Below, piece after piece: positions 28,061 through 37,115 of a DNA stretch of 58,448 nucleotides. The notes beneath the pieces are model-generated. The model was not told the DNA's origin. It made no database searches and saw nothing but the letters and a program-made list of their open reading frames with translations. The number at the start of each line of letters is the position of its first letter. Position 1 is the stretch's first letter. A program made the translations under genes and the position numbers. The DNA comes from Deltaproteobacteria bacterium (GTDB lineage Bacteria; Desulfobacterota; Binatia; Binatales; Binataceae): the NCBI GenBank assembly GCA_019237115.1, contig JAFAHS010000121.1:1-58448 (forward strand). The letters run 5' to 3'.

Positions 28061-28357
28061 TTACATCTCTGCGACGGTCTTGCTGAGTGTCGTCCAATCG
28101 ACGATCGGACTCAGCTTTCGCTTTATCACCATGCCGCGCGCAATCGCGTCGCTGAACGGGCGGAACGTCAGCTCGTGGTCCTGGATATCGAGCACCAGCA
28201 CGATCTTAGCCTCTTCGTTCGAGGCCCACGGACCAGCCTTCAGCGTGACACCCGGCGGAAAGCCATTCTTCATAGCGCCCTCAATGAGTTGATAGGCGCT
28301 TTTGAAACTTTCCTTGCTGGTGACGTTTAAGAAGATTTCATCGAGATAGAGTGACAT
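28061..28357 (-). CDS. Small hypothetical protein (possibly DUF3303-like)
   Basis: A 98-residue soluble protein. AGGAGGAGCTCG lies directly before the ATG at 28357, which makes it a firm gene. The pattern of a short N-terminal strand, a helix (ESFKSAYQLIEGAMKNGF), PPGVTLKAGPW and a final FSDAIARGMVIKRKLSPIVDW recalls small ferredoxin-like DUF3303 proteins, but the match is loose. Confidence 0.6.
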   Translation of the reverse strand: MSLYLDEIFLNVTSKESFKSAYQLIEGAMKNGFPPGVTLKAGPWASNEEAKIVLVLDIQDHELTFRPFSDAIARGMVIKRKLSPIVDWTTLSKTVAEM

Positions 28358-28420
28358 CGAGCTCCTCCTCACGGATTGCAATTGGAAGGTGACGAAATCG
28401 GCGCGCGACATGGAAGGCGA

Positions 28421-28671
28421 CTATCTTCGACACCGTGCGGAATTTTCCTCCCAGGTAAATCCTCCATGATTTTCACAGGTCTCGAACACGGCTATGCCCG
28501 CGTATTCTGAGACCAGATTGCTCCTGACTGCGGCTTGGTGTCACGCTCCTGGAGCAACTTCAGCGCCTTTGCGAAGCTATCGCAAAGGTCGTTACCAGTA
28601 GCCGCGTGGGTTGAACGATGATCCTGGCCCTTGGACGTCTCCCAACGATAAAGGATCCTCCCTTGCCCCAT
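28421..28671 (-). pseudogene. Frameshifted paralogue of the small protein at 33841
   Basis: The frame from about 28671 encodes DLCDSFAKALKLLQERDTKPQSGA, which matches DLAASFIKALNILNENGIKPRSGT in the protein at 33841-34050. The frame then breaks; adding one base near 28518 restores LVSEYAGIAVFE against LVSKYAVIVTED in the paralogue, and this frame runs to a TAG at 28421. After that point similarity stops. It is therefore a decayed copy or carries a one-base sequencing deletion. Confidence 0.6.
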
Positions 28672-28854
28672 CGTGTACAAAATTGGCTGGGAAGATGCCA
28701 GCCGTTGAGCGTGTTGGTGTCCCCATGCGGCTAGGCTTCTTCTCCCACCAGGGTTGGGTCCACAAGCTGTAGCGAATGTCGAACGGGAAGGGTACAGGAG
28801 GCTTGCCCGGTGGCCGAAGGTTCAGACTGCAAACTGGATTGTGGCTGTGGAAGG

Positions 28855-28891
28855 AAGGGAGCCTGCACTCTGGCCAGAGGCAGGCTCCCTT
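28855..28891. terminator. Near-perfect 37-nt hairpin after the phosphoesterase gene
   Basis: Arms AAGGGAGCCTGC and GCAGGCTCCCTT pair perfectly over 12 bp, and the sequence between them is itself self-complementary (CTCTGG/CCAGAG), so the hairpin can extend to 18 bp with one bulged A at 28867. It starts 10 bases beyond the stop of the minus-strand phosphoesterase gene. There is no T-run, so it may act as an mRNA 3' end stabiliser or a rho-aided terminator. Confidence 0.65.
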
Positions 28892-28901
28892 CTGCTCAAA
28901 T

Positions 28902-30962
28902 TCAAGGAGATGGTGGAAAGTCGAACAAATCGGTCAGATCTCCGATGGCAGGGCTGTTAGTCGGGACATAGGGGTTGCCCACCGTGGTCGTCGGGTTCGG
29001 CAGATTGTCTCGGCTCCGACCGGTGACAGGCGGCACGTTCCAGTTCGCCTCGATGAACTTCAGGACGGATACGTGGTCGCTGTATACGTGGGAAATATGG
29101 CCGCCCGTTGAATATTTCGAAACCACCAGCATCGGGATACGGGTGCCATCGCCGAAGAAATCGAGCGCCTGGATGTAACCGGAGTCGTAATAGCCACCGC
29201 CCTCGTCAAAGGTGATGAAGATTGCGGTGCTCGCCCACAACTTCGGGTTGGCCTGCACTGCGTCGACGATCTTCTTGACGAAGCCTTCGAACAGGATGAG
29301 CTTCGATGAAGCCGGGTGGCCATCTACCCAGCCGCTGGGCTTGACGAAGGAAACCGCGGGCAGCTTACCACTCGCGATCTCGCTGTAAAGGTCAGTTGTG
29401 TCCTTCAAGTGCGCGGTGCGAACCGTCGCGTCGGTCATGATGGAGGTGGAGTACTGGAAGAAGTTGCAGATGTTGCAGTACTGATCGCTCGTCGGTCCGA
29501 TGGCTCCGTAATTCAACTGGTACTTGTCGGTAAGATAGGCGTTGTATTGATCGCCGTAGTACGCAAAGGAGACATTTTTATCAATTAACGCGTTACCTAT
29601 ATTGCGCACGGTCGACGGTGGAATCGTAAAGGGAGTGTTGTTCACGTTTGTATCGGTGTAGGCGTTCGACCCGTCGCCGAAGTAGCCAGGGTTGTAGTTG
29701 TTGAGCAGGTAGTAGTGGCCGGTTTCACAGTTCGAGTTGATCTTCACTGAAGTAAGGTACGTAGTGACCGCAGTCACTCCGGGTTGGGTGGTATCGGAGC
29801 AGTTGCTGTACGAGCCCCCGCCGTATACCGGAGAGCCAAACCCGCCGCCACCGTAGCCGTCCTCCGTGTACCAGTTGTTGGTGCCTGCGGCGGGATCGGG
29901 GTCTTCTACCTCGTCGACGGTACCGGCATTGGGCGTCCCTCTCAGGACCACCTGCTTATGAGGCGGAGTGGTGGGATTTCCGGCCGCATCACTGAAAAAG
30001 ATCGCGTTGCCATATCCCAGCATTATGTGATTCGCGCCGGTGCCGCCCATAACGGATTGGTGAAAGTTGTCACTCATCGAGTACGTGTCGGCCAGGAACT
30101 TGAGGTAGGGGGCGTCGCCCTGCTGAACGTTATAAAAGCCCAGCGCTGTAGAGCCTTCGCCGGTGGTCTTCGCCGAGGGCGAATACTCGGTGCTAAAGTT
30201 GCGCGCCTGTGCCAGGCCGTTGGTGCCCGCCCCGATCGTCACTTCAACCCACGCAAACAAGTCCTGCAGACAACCGCCGGGGTTCGTGAGGGAGGCGGAA
30301 TTCAGGTTACAATCGGCTTGCTGCCACATTTGGTAAAACCGGTGTACGGGACTGGCCGCGTAAGCATCATAAGGGAATGTGGCCGAAGTTAATTGGAAGG
30401 GGCCCGGGGCCAGACTGTTAACATTCTGAATCCTGGTGTCAGGAGTCTTCGACTTAAGGCCCGTGCCGCCCGTCAATAGGTACTGATAATAGTCGGGCGC
30501 CAGGCCATTCTCCGAGGTGGTCGCGTCTCGCGGAGTACACATCTTATTGTCCGTACAGACGTTGGTGGGACCTCCGGCCAGCGGGTCTGGAAGGAACGAG
30601 TAAAGCGCCTTACCGCCCGGGCTGTTCTGGTACGGCGGAGCGGTCGCAGAGGCCGTGTTCTGATTGGCCATAGAAAAGTTCGTTCCCGGTGTTCCGTCCG
30701 AGTTGATTATCTTCTCGGACAGAAGATTGTTGACCGTCTGCCCAGCCTTCGGCTGATAGGTGGCAAAAACGTGGTCGAACGTGCGGTTTTCGCCGATGAT
30801 CACAATTACATGTTTAATAGGAGTAGTGGTGTTGTCGTCGTTGCTGGGAGGAACTGCAGCGGCGATGAGCGGAATCCCAATCGTAAAATTCATTGCTGCG
30901 ACGAAACTTAGCGTGATCGCAGCGTTATGCATGAGACTTCGAAAACCGGATGTCATCTTCAT
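28902..30962 (-). CDS. Secreted phosphoesterase (phospholipase C/acid phosphatase family)
   Basis: A 686-residue exported enzyme with an N-terminal signal (hydrophobic stretch about 14-36). The family hallmarks are IKHVIVIIGENRTFDHVFATY at residues 50-70, with the metal-binding Glu-Asn and the nucleophile position, then SDNFHQSVMGGTGANH, ITFDEGGGYYDS and a C-terminal HVYSDHVSVLKFIEANW. These match the alkaline-phosphatase-superfamily phosphoesterases that include phospholipase C and AcpA. The Gly/Tyr-rich middle (GGGGFGSPVYGGGSYS) is an insert not needed for catalysis. Substrate is undefined. Single gene with a strong hairpin downstream. Confidence 0.9.
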   Translation of the reverse strand: MKMTSGFRSLMHNAAITLSFVAAMNFTIGIPLIAAAVPPSNDDNTTTPIKHVIVIIGENRTFDHVFATYQPKAGQTVNNLLSEKIINSDGTPGTNFSMANQNTASATAPPYQNSPGGKALYSFLPDPLAGGPTNVCTDNKMCTPRDATTSENGLAPDYYQYLLTGGTGLKSKTPDTRIQNVNSLAPGPFQLTSATFPYDAYAASPVHRFYQMWQQADCNLNSASLTNPGGCLQDLFAWVEVTIGAGTNGLAQARNFSTEYSPSAKTTGEGSTALGFYNVQQGDAPYLKFLADTYSMSDNFHQSVMGGTGANHIMLGYGNAIFFSDAAGNPTTPPHKQVVLRGTPNAGTVDEVEDPDPAAGTNNWYTEDGYGGGGFGSPVYGGGSYSNCSDTTQPGVTAVTTYLTSVKINSNCETGHYYLLNNYNPGYFGDGSNAYTDTNVNNTPFTIPPSTVRNIGNALIDKNVSFAYYGDQYNAYLTDKYQLNYGAIGPTSDQYCNICNFFQYSTSIMTDATVRTAHLKDTTDLYSEIASGKLPAVSFVKPSGWVDGHPASSKLILFEGFVKKIVDAVQANPKLWASTAIFITFDEGGGYYDSGYIQALDFFGDGTRIPMLVVSKYSTGGHISHVYSDHVSVLKFIEANWNVPPVTGRSRDNLPNPTTTVGNPYVPTNSPAIGDLTDLFDFPPSP

Positions 30963-31532
30963 GGTGCTAGTCTCCCAGCAAGGTTGGCGAGCGATCGGAA
31001 TGATCGCTTGGGGACTAGCTACAGCATTCCTATTAAGCGTGTCTTACCAATCGGTTAAAAGCGTCCGGGATTTTGGAAAAAATGTTGGAGTGTGCCAGTG
31101 CTCGGATTGTCAGGCGCCAGAGCGTGGACCTGGCTGGTCCGTGTCAGACAAAACCTCCTCGGATGACACCCGGTCATCTCCCGAGCTCAAAGCCTCAGTA
31201 CGTGTAGTTCGCAACCGGGTGGTCGGTTGTCAGCTGGTTTGCTCCAGAACTCAGAGAGTTTTCGAACATTCCAACAGGGTAACGAATAAGGTCTGTCAAC
31301 AGTGAGTTCAAAGGATCACACGGGCGGCGAAGCCCGTGCGGACCTGTCCTGACCGGGCGCCGTGGGCTTTCCCTGGTCGCTCGTTAGCTCAGAAAGGGTT
31401 GTGGACAATCGGAAAGCGCGGGTATCGGGAAGGAGCCAGCGCCACCCTCCAGACGCGACGGGGCCGGCGCGAGGGCTTAGATGTGCACCAGATAGCCTCT
31501 GCGGCGAACTGAATGCCCTCTGGTCGCCGCGC
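30963..31532. other. Intergenic region
   Basis: About 570 bases upstream of the phosphoesterase and downstream of the DUF302 gene. No gene supported. It should contain the phosphoesterase promoter. Confidence 0.35.
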
Positions 31533-31928
31533 CTACTCCGCGATCTTTGACGACAGAGTTTCGATGATCGCGATATTTTGCAGCAGTTCCTGGGGCAGGT
31601 GATGCCGCTCCGTCAGGTAACTTGGGCTGTTGTACGAAACCCAGACTTTTCCGTCGTCATCTTCCCGGATCAAGATCTTGAGCGGCAGATCAATGGCGAC
31701 GCTAGGGCTGGCCAACATAAGCGGTGTACCAGCCTTGGGACTTCCAAAGATTAGCAGCTTGGTGGGCCTCATTTTCAAACCAGCCCTCTCGGCTTCGCCG
31801 CTATGGTCAACGATCGCGAACAATTGGACCCCCTTCGCCTTGAGTATGTCCTCAAGCTTTTGGACAGTTTGGTCTACCGAATGATTGCTGGATAGGTCGA
31901 CGATTCCAGTAACTTTACCGGGTGCCAT
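31533..31928 (-). CDS. DUF302 family protein
   Basis: A 131-residue single-domain protein. HSVDQTVQKLEDILKAKGVQLFAIVDHSGEAERAGLKMRPTKLLIFG, followed by GSPKAGTPLMLASPSVAIDLPLKILI and a WVSYNSPSYL segment, is the complete DUF302 fold. GGAGAGCTTC precedes the ATG at 31928, and no signal peptide is present, so it is cytoplasmic. The family is widespread, often near redox or stress genes, with no agreed function. Confidence 0.92.
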   Translation of the reverse strand: MAPGKVTGIVDLSSNHSVDQTVQKLEDILKAKGVQLFAIVDHSGEAERAGLKMRPTKLLIFGSPKAGTPLMLASPSVAIDLPLKILIREDDDGKVWVSYNSPSYLTERHHLPQELLQNIAIIETLSSKIAE

Positions 31929-32439
31929 GAAGCTCTCCGTTTTTTTTACCGTAGACGAACGGAGCCGGTAACGGAACCGCACCCGAAGGGTCGTGTGCTT
32001 CGAGTTGCGAGGGGTTCGCTCTCGTTTAGAGCTCAGCGAAACACGGAGATTGTTTTTGAGGCGAACAATTCAAGATGGGACTCGGCCCGTCCCGGCGGCA
32101 AACGCGGCGGTAGGGTGGAGGAATAGTAGTGCGTAACCGGAACGGTTGAGACGTAGTCGCGGAGCGTCGTGACCGCACCCCCTGGTGCGAGTCCTTGAGA
32201 TGACCACCGCGACGCAGATGCCGCCGGCAGCTGCATCCAAGGCAAGTAGCCATCGTCGATGCACTGATGCTCGGGCAGCCATACATCATCGAATCCATCG
32301 TTCTCGGCGCACGCGATCTGATCGAGGATCTCACCGCATAGGCGATTGGAAGGTCGTCGCCATTGCCCGGGTCACGGAAGTCGTACTGAAGTCGTACCAA
32401 AGACCGAAGCGCATCCTACGAGTGGCGCCGCTCTTGTGC
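31929..32439. other. Intergenic region with a possible gene remnant
   Basis: Around 32240-32341 on the plus strand one frame reads VAIVDALMLGQPY...VLGARDLIEDLTA before a stop, which has coding-like composition but no start or ribosome site. It may be the tail of a decayed gene. The rest shows nothing. Confidence 0.3.
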
Positions 32440-32937
32440 TCACCAGCGTGTTTTTACAAGGGGCTCCCGCACACAAGGCTCCCCAACCTCTGCCGCCAAG
32501 GGAAAATGCGTGTCTTCCCGCCTGGGTACATCTGCGCTCTCGGCAGCATAGAGCTCAATTCGAATGCCATCGGGGTCCTTAAAATGGATGGCAGCCGATC
32601 TCGACTCTTCTGCGTATAACTGGGCGCCTTCAGTCCAATGTGCGCCGAGGTTGTCCAGGAGCCCCCTGGTTCGACTGATTTCCTCGACCGAATCCGCCTC
32701 GAAGGCCAAGTGGTGGAGCCCCGCTCGACGCTTCTTGAACCGCCCGGCGCTCTGCTCCCAAAGGGTGAGCACGATCTTGCCGTTCCGTCTCAAGGACGCG
32801 AATTTGACCGGAAATTCAAGAGACTCGCTGGTCACACGCATCCCCAGCACCTCCTGATAGAAGGTTTTTGAAATCTCAAGATCGGAAACGTTGAGACCGA
32901 TGTGACCGACCGTTATCGCGCCAACGTCGCGCTTCAT
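32440..32937 (-). CDS. VOC family (glyoxalase-like) protein
   Basis: A 165-residue VOC protein with the three expected ligand positions: His in GHIGLNVSD, His in LHHLAFEADS and Glu in RIELYAAES. FYQEVLGMRV and FKDPDGIRIELY are the conserved repeats. The start at 32937 has GGAGAGAACATC just upstream. It differs from the 2562 gene in length and in having no FAH partner; likely a dioxygenase or lyase of unknown substrate. Confidence 0.88.
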   Translation of the reverse strand: MKRDVGAITVGHIGLNVSDLEISKTFYQEVLGMRVTSESLEFPVKFASLRRNGKIVLTLWEQSAGRFKKRRAGLHHLAFEADSVEEISRTRGLLDNLGAHWTEGAQLYAEESRSAAIHFKDPDGIRIELYAAESADVPRREDTHFPLAAEVGEPCVREPLVKTRW

Positions 32938-33468
32938 GATGTTCTCTCCGTACAGTGATCGGCTAGGAATTCTCGATTTATTCCAGACAGCAGCAACAAT
33001 CGTACCGTCGGGGTCTACGCCAAAGTAAGCGATGAACTCTGCGACCCACGCGTCTCCGGTCAGTTGCACTGCGTAGGGCAGAACGCGATTGGACGTTTTT
33101 CGTATTGTTTTTATTCGACCCGTCGGCGCTTTATCGGTGCGAACGCTATTTCGCCAAATGCGAAAAGCGCCGCGAAGTTTCGCGACGATGCAGAGCGAGT
33201 TCCGGATCTGATCTTGGCGCAGCGACCAGAATCACGTGGAACTTTAAATGTCGCTCGCTTTATACTGACGATCTCGGCGCGGTATATGGAGGCGGATCGG
33301 CTGGCAGACGTGAGGCTGGAGTGCGCCCGGACCCAGAGGCCTGCCGGGTGAGCAGGAAATGACTATGAGACCGGGCAATGTTCGATAGCCTCGCCGGATC
33401 TTCTCCTTGCGGATGCTTTTTCACACCTTGGGAGCTGATCTTCAGGGAACTGAGCTCTTCCTAGCTCA
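32938..33468. other. Intergenic region
   Basis: About 530 bases with no supported gene or strong structure. Confidence 0.3.
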
Positions 33469-33720
33469 TCAGCCGGGCGTCGGGCGGATCCGGGATTGTA
33501 CCCATTCCTCAATAAGGTCGCGACTGAACCGCCAATCACTGCCGACGCGGAAGGCCGGGAGTTGGCCGTTCCTCAGCAACCTGTAGACCGTCGACCGATG
33601 GACCCGTAGAAAGTCCGCCAGCTCTTCTGCAGTCAGCAATTCGCCATCTGCCAGTTTGGGTGCTTTCACTTCCAAGGCGTGTTCACCTTCGAGCTCGAGG
33701 GTAAATTTCGAGTGGACCAT
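33469..33720 (-). CDS. Excisionase-type helix-turn-helix protein
   Basis: About 83 residues from the ATG at 33720; the frame is open to 33807, so the start is uncertain. LLTAEELADFLRVHRSTVYRLLRNGQLPAFRVGSDWRF then RDLIEEWVQSR is the same MerR-like HTH as at 15248, with an identical recognition layout. The N-terminal 30 residues are acidic. As with its relative there is no recombinase beside it, so a transcriptional role is more likely. Its neighbour at 33841 has a decayed copy at 28.5 kb. Confidence 0.78.
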   Translation of the reverse strand: MVHSKFTLELEGEHALEVKAPKLADGELLTAEELADFLRVHRSTVYRLLRNGQLPAFRVGSDWRFSRDLIEEWVQSRIRPTPG

Positions 33721-33840
33721 CGAGTGATCCGTTCGTACCAAGGCGTGGGCCGTGTGAAAATTGGACTTTGGTCCAATGCACATTCGGTGAAATGCGACAA
33801 CGGTCATGACGGCGACCGCAGAGTAAGCCGGACGGCTGGT

Positions 33841-34050
33841 TTATCGCTCGACGAACGCGGCGATATTCGCGATCCGCAGATGCTCGAGAACCTTCAACGG
33901 GTCTTCGGTAACGATAACTGCGTATTTTGAGACCAGCTTCGTGCCGGAGCGGGGTTTGATGCCATTCTCATTGAGAATGTTCAGCGCCTTTATGAAGCTG
34001 GCGGCCAGGTCATGATCAGCAGCCGCAGGCTCTACAAAAATTCGGACCAT
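33841..34050 (-). CDS. Small hypothetical protein, paralogue of the 28.5-kb remnant
   Basis: A 69-residue protein (MVRIFVEPAAADHDLAASF... ending NIAAFVER). No family is recognised. The start at 34050 was chosen because residues upstream look like a chance extension. Its similarity to the frame at 28421-28671 over about 40 residues shows it belongs to a small duplicated family, which supports that it is real. It lies 120 bp upstream of the HTH gene on the same strand. Confidence 0.55.
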   Translation of the reverse strand: MVRIFVEPAAADHDLAASFIKALNILNENGIKPRSGTKLVSKYAVIVTEDPLKVLEHLRIANIAAFVER

Positions 34051-34846
34051 CTTTTTCTCTTGTTTTGACTCGGCTACCTGCTCGATTTGCTGATGGTCAA
34101 ACACAGAAGCAGCGCTATGAGCGAGGAAACTCCAAAAGCCGAACCAAAACCAAGCCAAAACAACGTCATCTCTGGCAACCCTCTGAAACCAGTCTCTAGC
34201 GAGAAGGAAACGGACTCGGGCTTCGACTAATAGCTCGCGGCCTCACGAAGAACGTTCGAGTAGCACCTAGCTTAGCTAGTTGGACGGGCTTGCGGTCGAG
34301 CGTATTCAGGCGGGAAAGATCAGGTGTCGCCTGTAATTAACGGGTCGCCACGCGTTTTTGGTTCCTTTCTTGGGGAACGCTCCCATCTTTGTCCGAATTC
34401 ACTGAGAGAACCGGCAGTTTCCTCGCAACTTCGGGCGCACTGTTCTTCACACTGATGTTCGTTCATCGTGAAGGATCGCCTTGGGAAGCGCACGCAGGGG
34501 TGGCTCATCTGGACCTTCCGACAAAAAACTTGTTTGAGTGCTACAATTCTGCCTGGCTGCAGATGAGCAGCCCGGAAGCCTACGCGATGGTCCCCGCGTT
34601 TGCCGAGCAGATCCATCTTGCCGAGCAGATCCATCAAGGTGGGACGCGACTCGACGAGCAAAAGGAAGGCCTTTCGCCGGCGGTGGCGTTTTTTAGCGGC
34701 GACCGACCGCACTGAACAGCAGCCGAAGTTTCGGCTTGGACCATTGTCCAATTGCGCGGTTTAGGAGGAAGAACGTAAAACACTTCGACGACAGAGCGGT
34801 TGGAAAGGAACAGTCAGTCTATAGGGTCACAGAGCGAACGGGGGTA
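34051..34846. other. Gene-poor region with an 18-bp tandem repeat
   Basis: The plus frame 34389-34715 and the minus frame 34320-34751 overlap, and neither has a good start or family match. The only structure is a perfect tandem duplication of 18 bases at 34600-34635. A GGGGG just before 34847 is the YceI ribosome site. Confidence 0.35.
34600..34635. repeat. Perfect tandem repeat, 2 x 18 bp
   Basis: TTGCCGAGCAGATCCATC occurs twice head-to-tail. The unit is a multiple of three, so it would keep any overlapping frame open. Confidence 0.85.
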
Positions 34847-35467
34847 ATGACAATGAATAGAGAATTCCCACGCGGCACACGATGCGCAGTTAGCGCGCTC
34901 TTTCTCCTGATGTCAGTTGTACTGCCGTCGTTAAGCTCGGCGCAGGAAGTTCCAGTTTTTCAAATTACACCTGTCCAGAGCGCGATTAAGTTCGACGTGA
35001 AAGCGTCCGTGCCGATTGAAGGTACTTTCGACCAGTGGAGCGCCAGCCTAACCTTCACATCCCCAGATGTGGAAACCGCAACTATTGACGTCGAGATTCA
35101 GGCTGCCAGCGTCGATACCGGAAGCGGGCTCAAGAATGGCAAGCTCAAAAGCTCGGATTTCTTCGACGTCGACAACAATCCGCTGATTACGTTTAAGTCA
35201 AACAAGGTGGTACAGACCAGTCCGGTCACCTTTGAGCTGGACGGCAACTTTACGATTCGGGGCGTTACGAAGGCCGAGAAGCTGGCGCTCACAGTGTCCG
35301 GCAGAGGGACCGGCACCGGGCTCATCAACGGGACTATGGCCTTCGACCGCAAGGATTACGGGATGAACAGCAGCATTCCCTTTATCAAGATCGCCGACCG
35401 TGTAGAGGTGATCGTCTCCCTCAAGTTCACCCGAGTCTCTGGGCCTCCGGTGGTCTTTAAGCAGTAG
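34847..35467 (+). CDS. YceI family periplasmic protein
   Basis: A 206-residue exported lipocalin-like protein. The signal peptide runs to about residue 32 (LLMSVVLPSLSSAQ). The mature part shows FQITPVQSAIKFDVKAS, the ATIDVEIQAASVDTG strand, LKSSDFFDVDNNPLITFKS and VTKAEKLALTVSG, the full YceI pattern for binding a polyisoprenoid chain. The DYGMNSSIPFIKIADRVEVIVSLKF end is also conserved. GGGGG precedes the first ATG; a second ATG follows two codons later. Confidence 0.93.
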   Translation: MTMNREFPRGTRCAVSALFLLMSVVLPSLSSAQEVPVFQITPVQSAIKFDVKASVPIEGTFDQWSASLTFTSPDVETATIDVEIQAASVDTGSGLKNGKLKSSDFFDVDNNPLITFKSNKVVQTSPVTFELDGNFTIRGVTKAEKLALTVSGRGTGTGLINGTMAFDRKDYGMNSSIPFIKIADRVEVIVSLKFTRVSGPPVVFKQ

Positions 35468-35929
35468 TCGGCTGAAAAAGTCGGCGAGGCGACTCCGATC
35501 CGCTTTTGACAGAAGCACTCTGGAAGCTAGCACAGGGCAGGGTAAGGTCACCCGCCGCGACCGGGGTCCCGAGCTCCGGCATCTCCAACGGACCCTTAAT
35601 TTTCGGACCGTGGCAGATGTTCACCAAGGTGCCCTTGACACGGCACGCTAGAGGCCATGATCCGGTCAGGCGGAATTGCGGGCCGGGGGGAAGCGGGACG
35701 TCGGCCACGCCATAGGCCCGAGGTGCATCGTCTGCCGCTTGAACGCGGTGGATCCCCGCGCTCCAGGTTTTCCGTGGACCTACCCTTTCCACAGGGTCTC
35801 TCCGCACCCCAACCGAGGTAGCGGACCGAGGCGTGAGCATGAGAAAGGCCAATCAGGGTGAATGTTCACGGGACCATCGGTTTCTCCTGGGAACCGAGGC
35901 TCAACCGAGAGGGCGCACATGACAAAACG
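35468..35929. other. Intergenic region between convergent genes
   Basis: Frames here on both strands lack family resemblance. The right edge leads into the terminator of the secreted protein gene. Confidence 0.3.
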
Positions 35930-35968
35930 AAAAAAACCGGCGGTGACGATCGGAGCGCCACCGCCGGT
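35930..35968 (-). terminator. Rho-independent terminator
   Basis: On the minus strand a perfect 10-bp stem ACCGGCGGTG/CACCGCCGGT with a 13-base loop is followed directly by seven T. It lies about 28 bases after the stop of the secreted protein gene at 35997 and is the cleanest intrinsic terminator in the window. Confidence 0.9.
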
Positions 35969-35996
35969 GCTTTGAGTCTGCGCCTGTCGCTTTTAA

Positions 35997-37115
35997 TCAG
36001 TCAGGCCAATTGACAGATGGCCATCGGGTCTTCCAGGGTTTCTGCGCAGCCGTTTGTTGGAGAACGCTGATGTACCAGACCGCGCCGGATGTCGAGTTGC
36101 CATCGTACCAATCACCGGAGTAGTGCAGACCGATACATCCCCACAAGATCGTTTCGAGGTTTCCGCTGGCAATGTCGCCAGCGTAGGTGTGTCCATTGTA
36201 GGCAGGCCGGCCTATGAAGTATGGCGCCAAGTCACCGTCCATGCATGCTCTTTGATCAGCGAAACGGAAGTCCGCCGCGAAGGCAGTAGAGGTTTGCATC
36301 ATCGGCCAGGTTTGCCAGTTGTAATAGACTTTGGTCTGGAAGTCGCTCCACGAGTCGAAACAACAATCGGTGCATTCGTAATTCCAAAGACTGGTGAAGT
36401 CGCCGTTAACGCACTGCGATTCGATGGTGTGCTTGTCTCCGCCGCTGTTCATCTGGTCCCAGCTCCAATGTTCGTTGGTCGCCTGAGAGCGGACGACATC
36501 CTCGTCGATACCCCATTTGCATGCGGCCCAGCGAAAAATCATATCGGTGGTGCCAGTGTATTGCCCGTCCACCCGAGCATAGGCCCAGGTTCCATTGTAG
36601 GGATTCCACGCGTAGCCATTGTTAGCGTACGCCTGGAGCTGTGCAGAGGTTGGTTTGGTATTGTTCGGTGCTTGATTGTCGGGAACCATTTCCTGCTCCC
36701 ACGCAATCTCCGCTGCACAGGTGGCGTCGTTGGGGAGCGGAGCGCTCGCCGGAAGCGTATAGAAATGCCCTACGGGTGAAATACCGTTGTTATTCACTAC
36801 CACTTCGATCGTCTCGGCTGCGTTGGCTGGTTTGCCGCTCGGGTAGGCATCGACCTGCAGGGTGTGAGTGCCATTTGAAAAGGAACTGGTGTTCCAGGCG
36901 AAGCTGACGTTGCCGATTCCCGAGACCGCGATTCCCTGCCCGTCGACCCAGAGTTTGGACCACCACGCCGAGTTGATTTGCGCAGTGACGGTGATGGTGC
37001 CGTTCACCGTCGCCCCATTGGTGGGATAGGTTATGATGACCTCCGCACACGCCGCTCGAGCTACTGCCAGCACCAGCGATCCCAACAGCAACGCGATTGG
37101 TTTTTCGAACCTCAT
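35997..37115 (-). CDS. Secreted protein with Ig-like domain and putative lysozyme-like domain
   Basis: A 372-residue exported protein: signal peptide to about residue 24 (ALLLGSLVLAVARAACA), an Ig-like beta domain (VIITYPTNGATVNGTITVTA through SFSNGTHTLQVDAY) to about residue 108, and a Trp- and Cys-rich C-terminal domain. There, KWGIDEDVVRSQATNEHWSW resembles the first motif of lytic transglycosylases (G-x-D-x-x-L/V-x-x-A-x-x-x-E-S), the Glu being a candidate catalytic residue. C-terminal CTDCC suggests disulfides. AAGGAGCTAAGA precedes the ATG at 37115. The enzymatic call is an inference; no family is firmly recognised. Confidence 0.65.
   Translation of the reverse strand: MRFEKPIALLLGSLVLAVARAACAEVIITYPTNGATVNGTITVTAQINSAWWSKLWVDGQGIAVSGIGNVSFAWNTSSFSNGTHTLQVDAYPSGKPANAAETIEVVVNNNGISPVGHFYTLPASAPLPNDATCAAEIAWEQEMVPDNQAPNNTKPTSAQLQAYANNGYAWNPYNGTWAYARVDGQYTGTTDMIFRWAACKWGIDEDVVRSQATNEHWSWDQMNSGGDKHTIESQCVNGDFTSLWNYECTDCCFDSWSDFQTKVYYNWQTWPMMQTSTAFAADFRFADQRACMDGDLAPYFIGRPAYNGHTYAGDIASGNLETILWGCIGLHYSGDWYDGNSTSGAVWYISVLQQTAAQKPWKTRWPSVNWPD

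Noticed and set aside
34320..34751. Minus-strand frame with MDLLGK repeated twice
   Set aside because: The repeat comes from the 18-bp DNA duplication; the frame lacks a good start and any resemblance to a family, and the plus frame is equally open.
35457..35852. A 131-codon minus-strand frame after YceI
   Set aside because: No ribosome site, no family pattern, overlaps other chance frames and its composition (Pro, Arg, Ser rich) is that of a GC-rich random frame.
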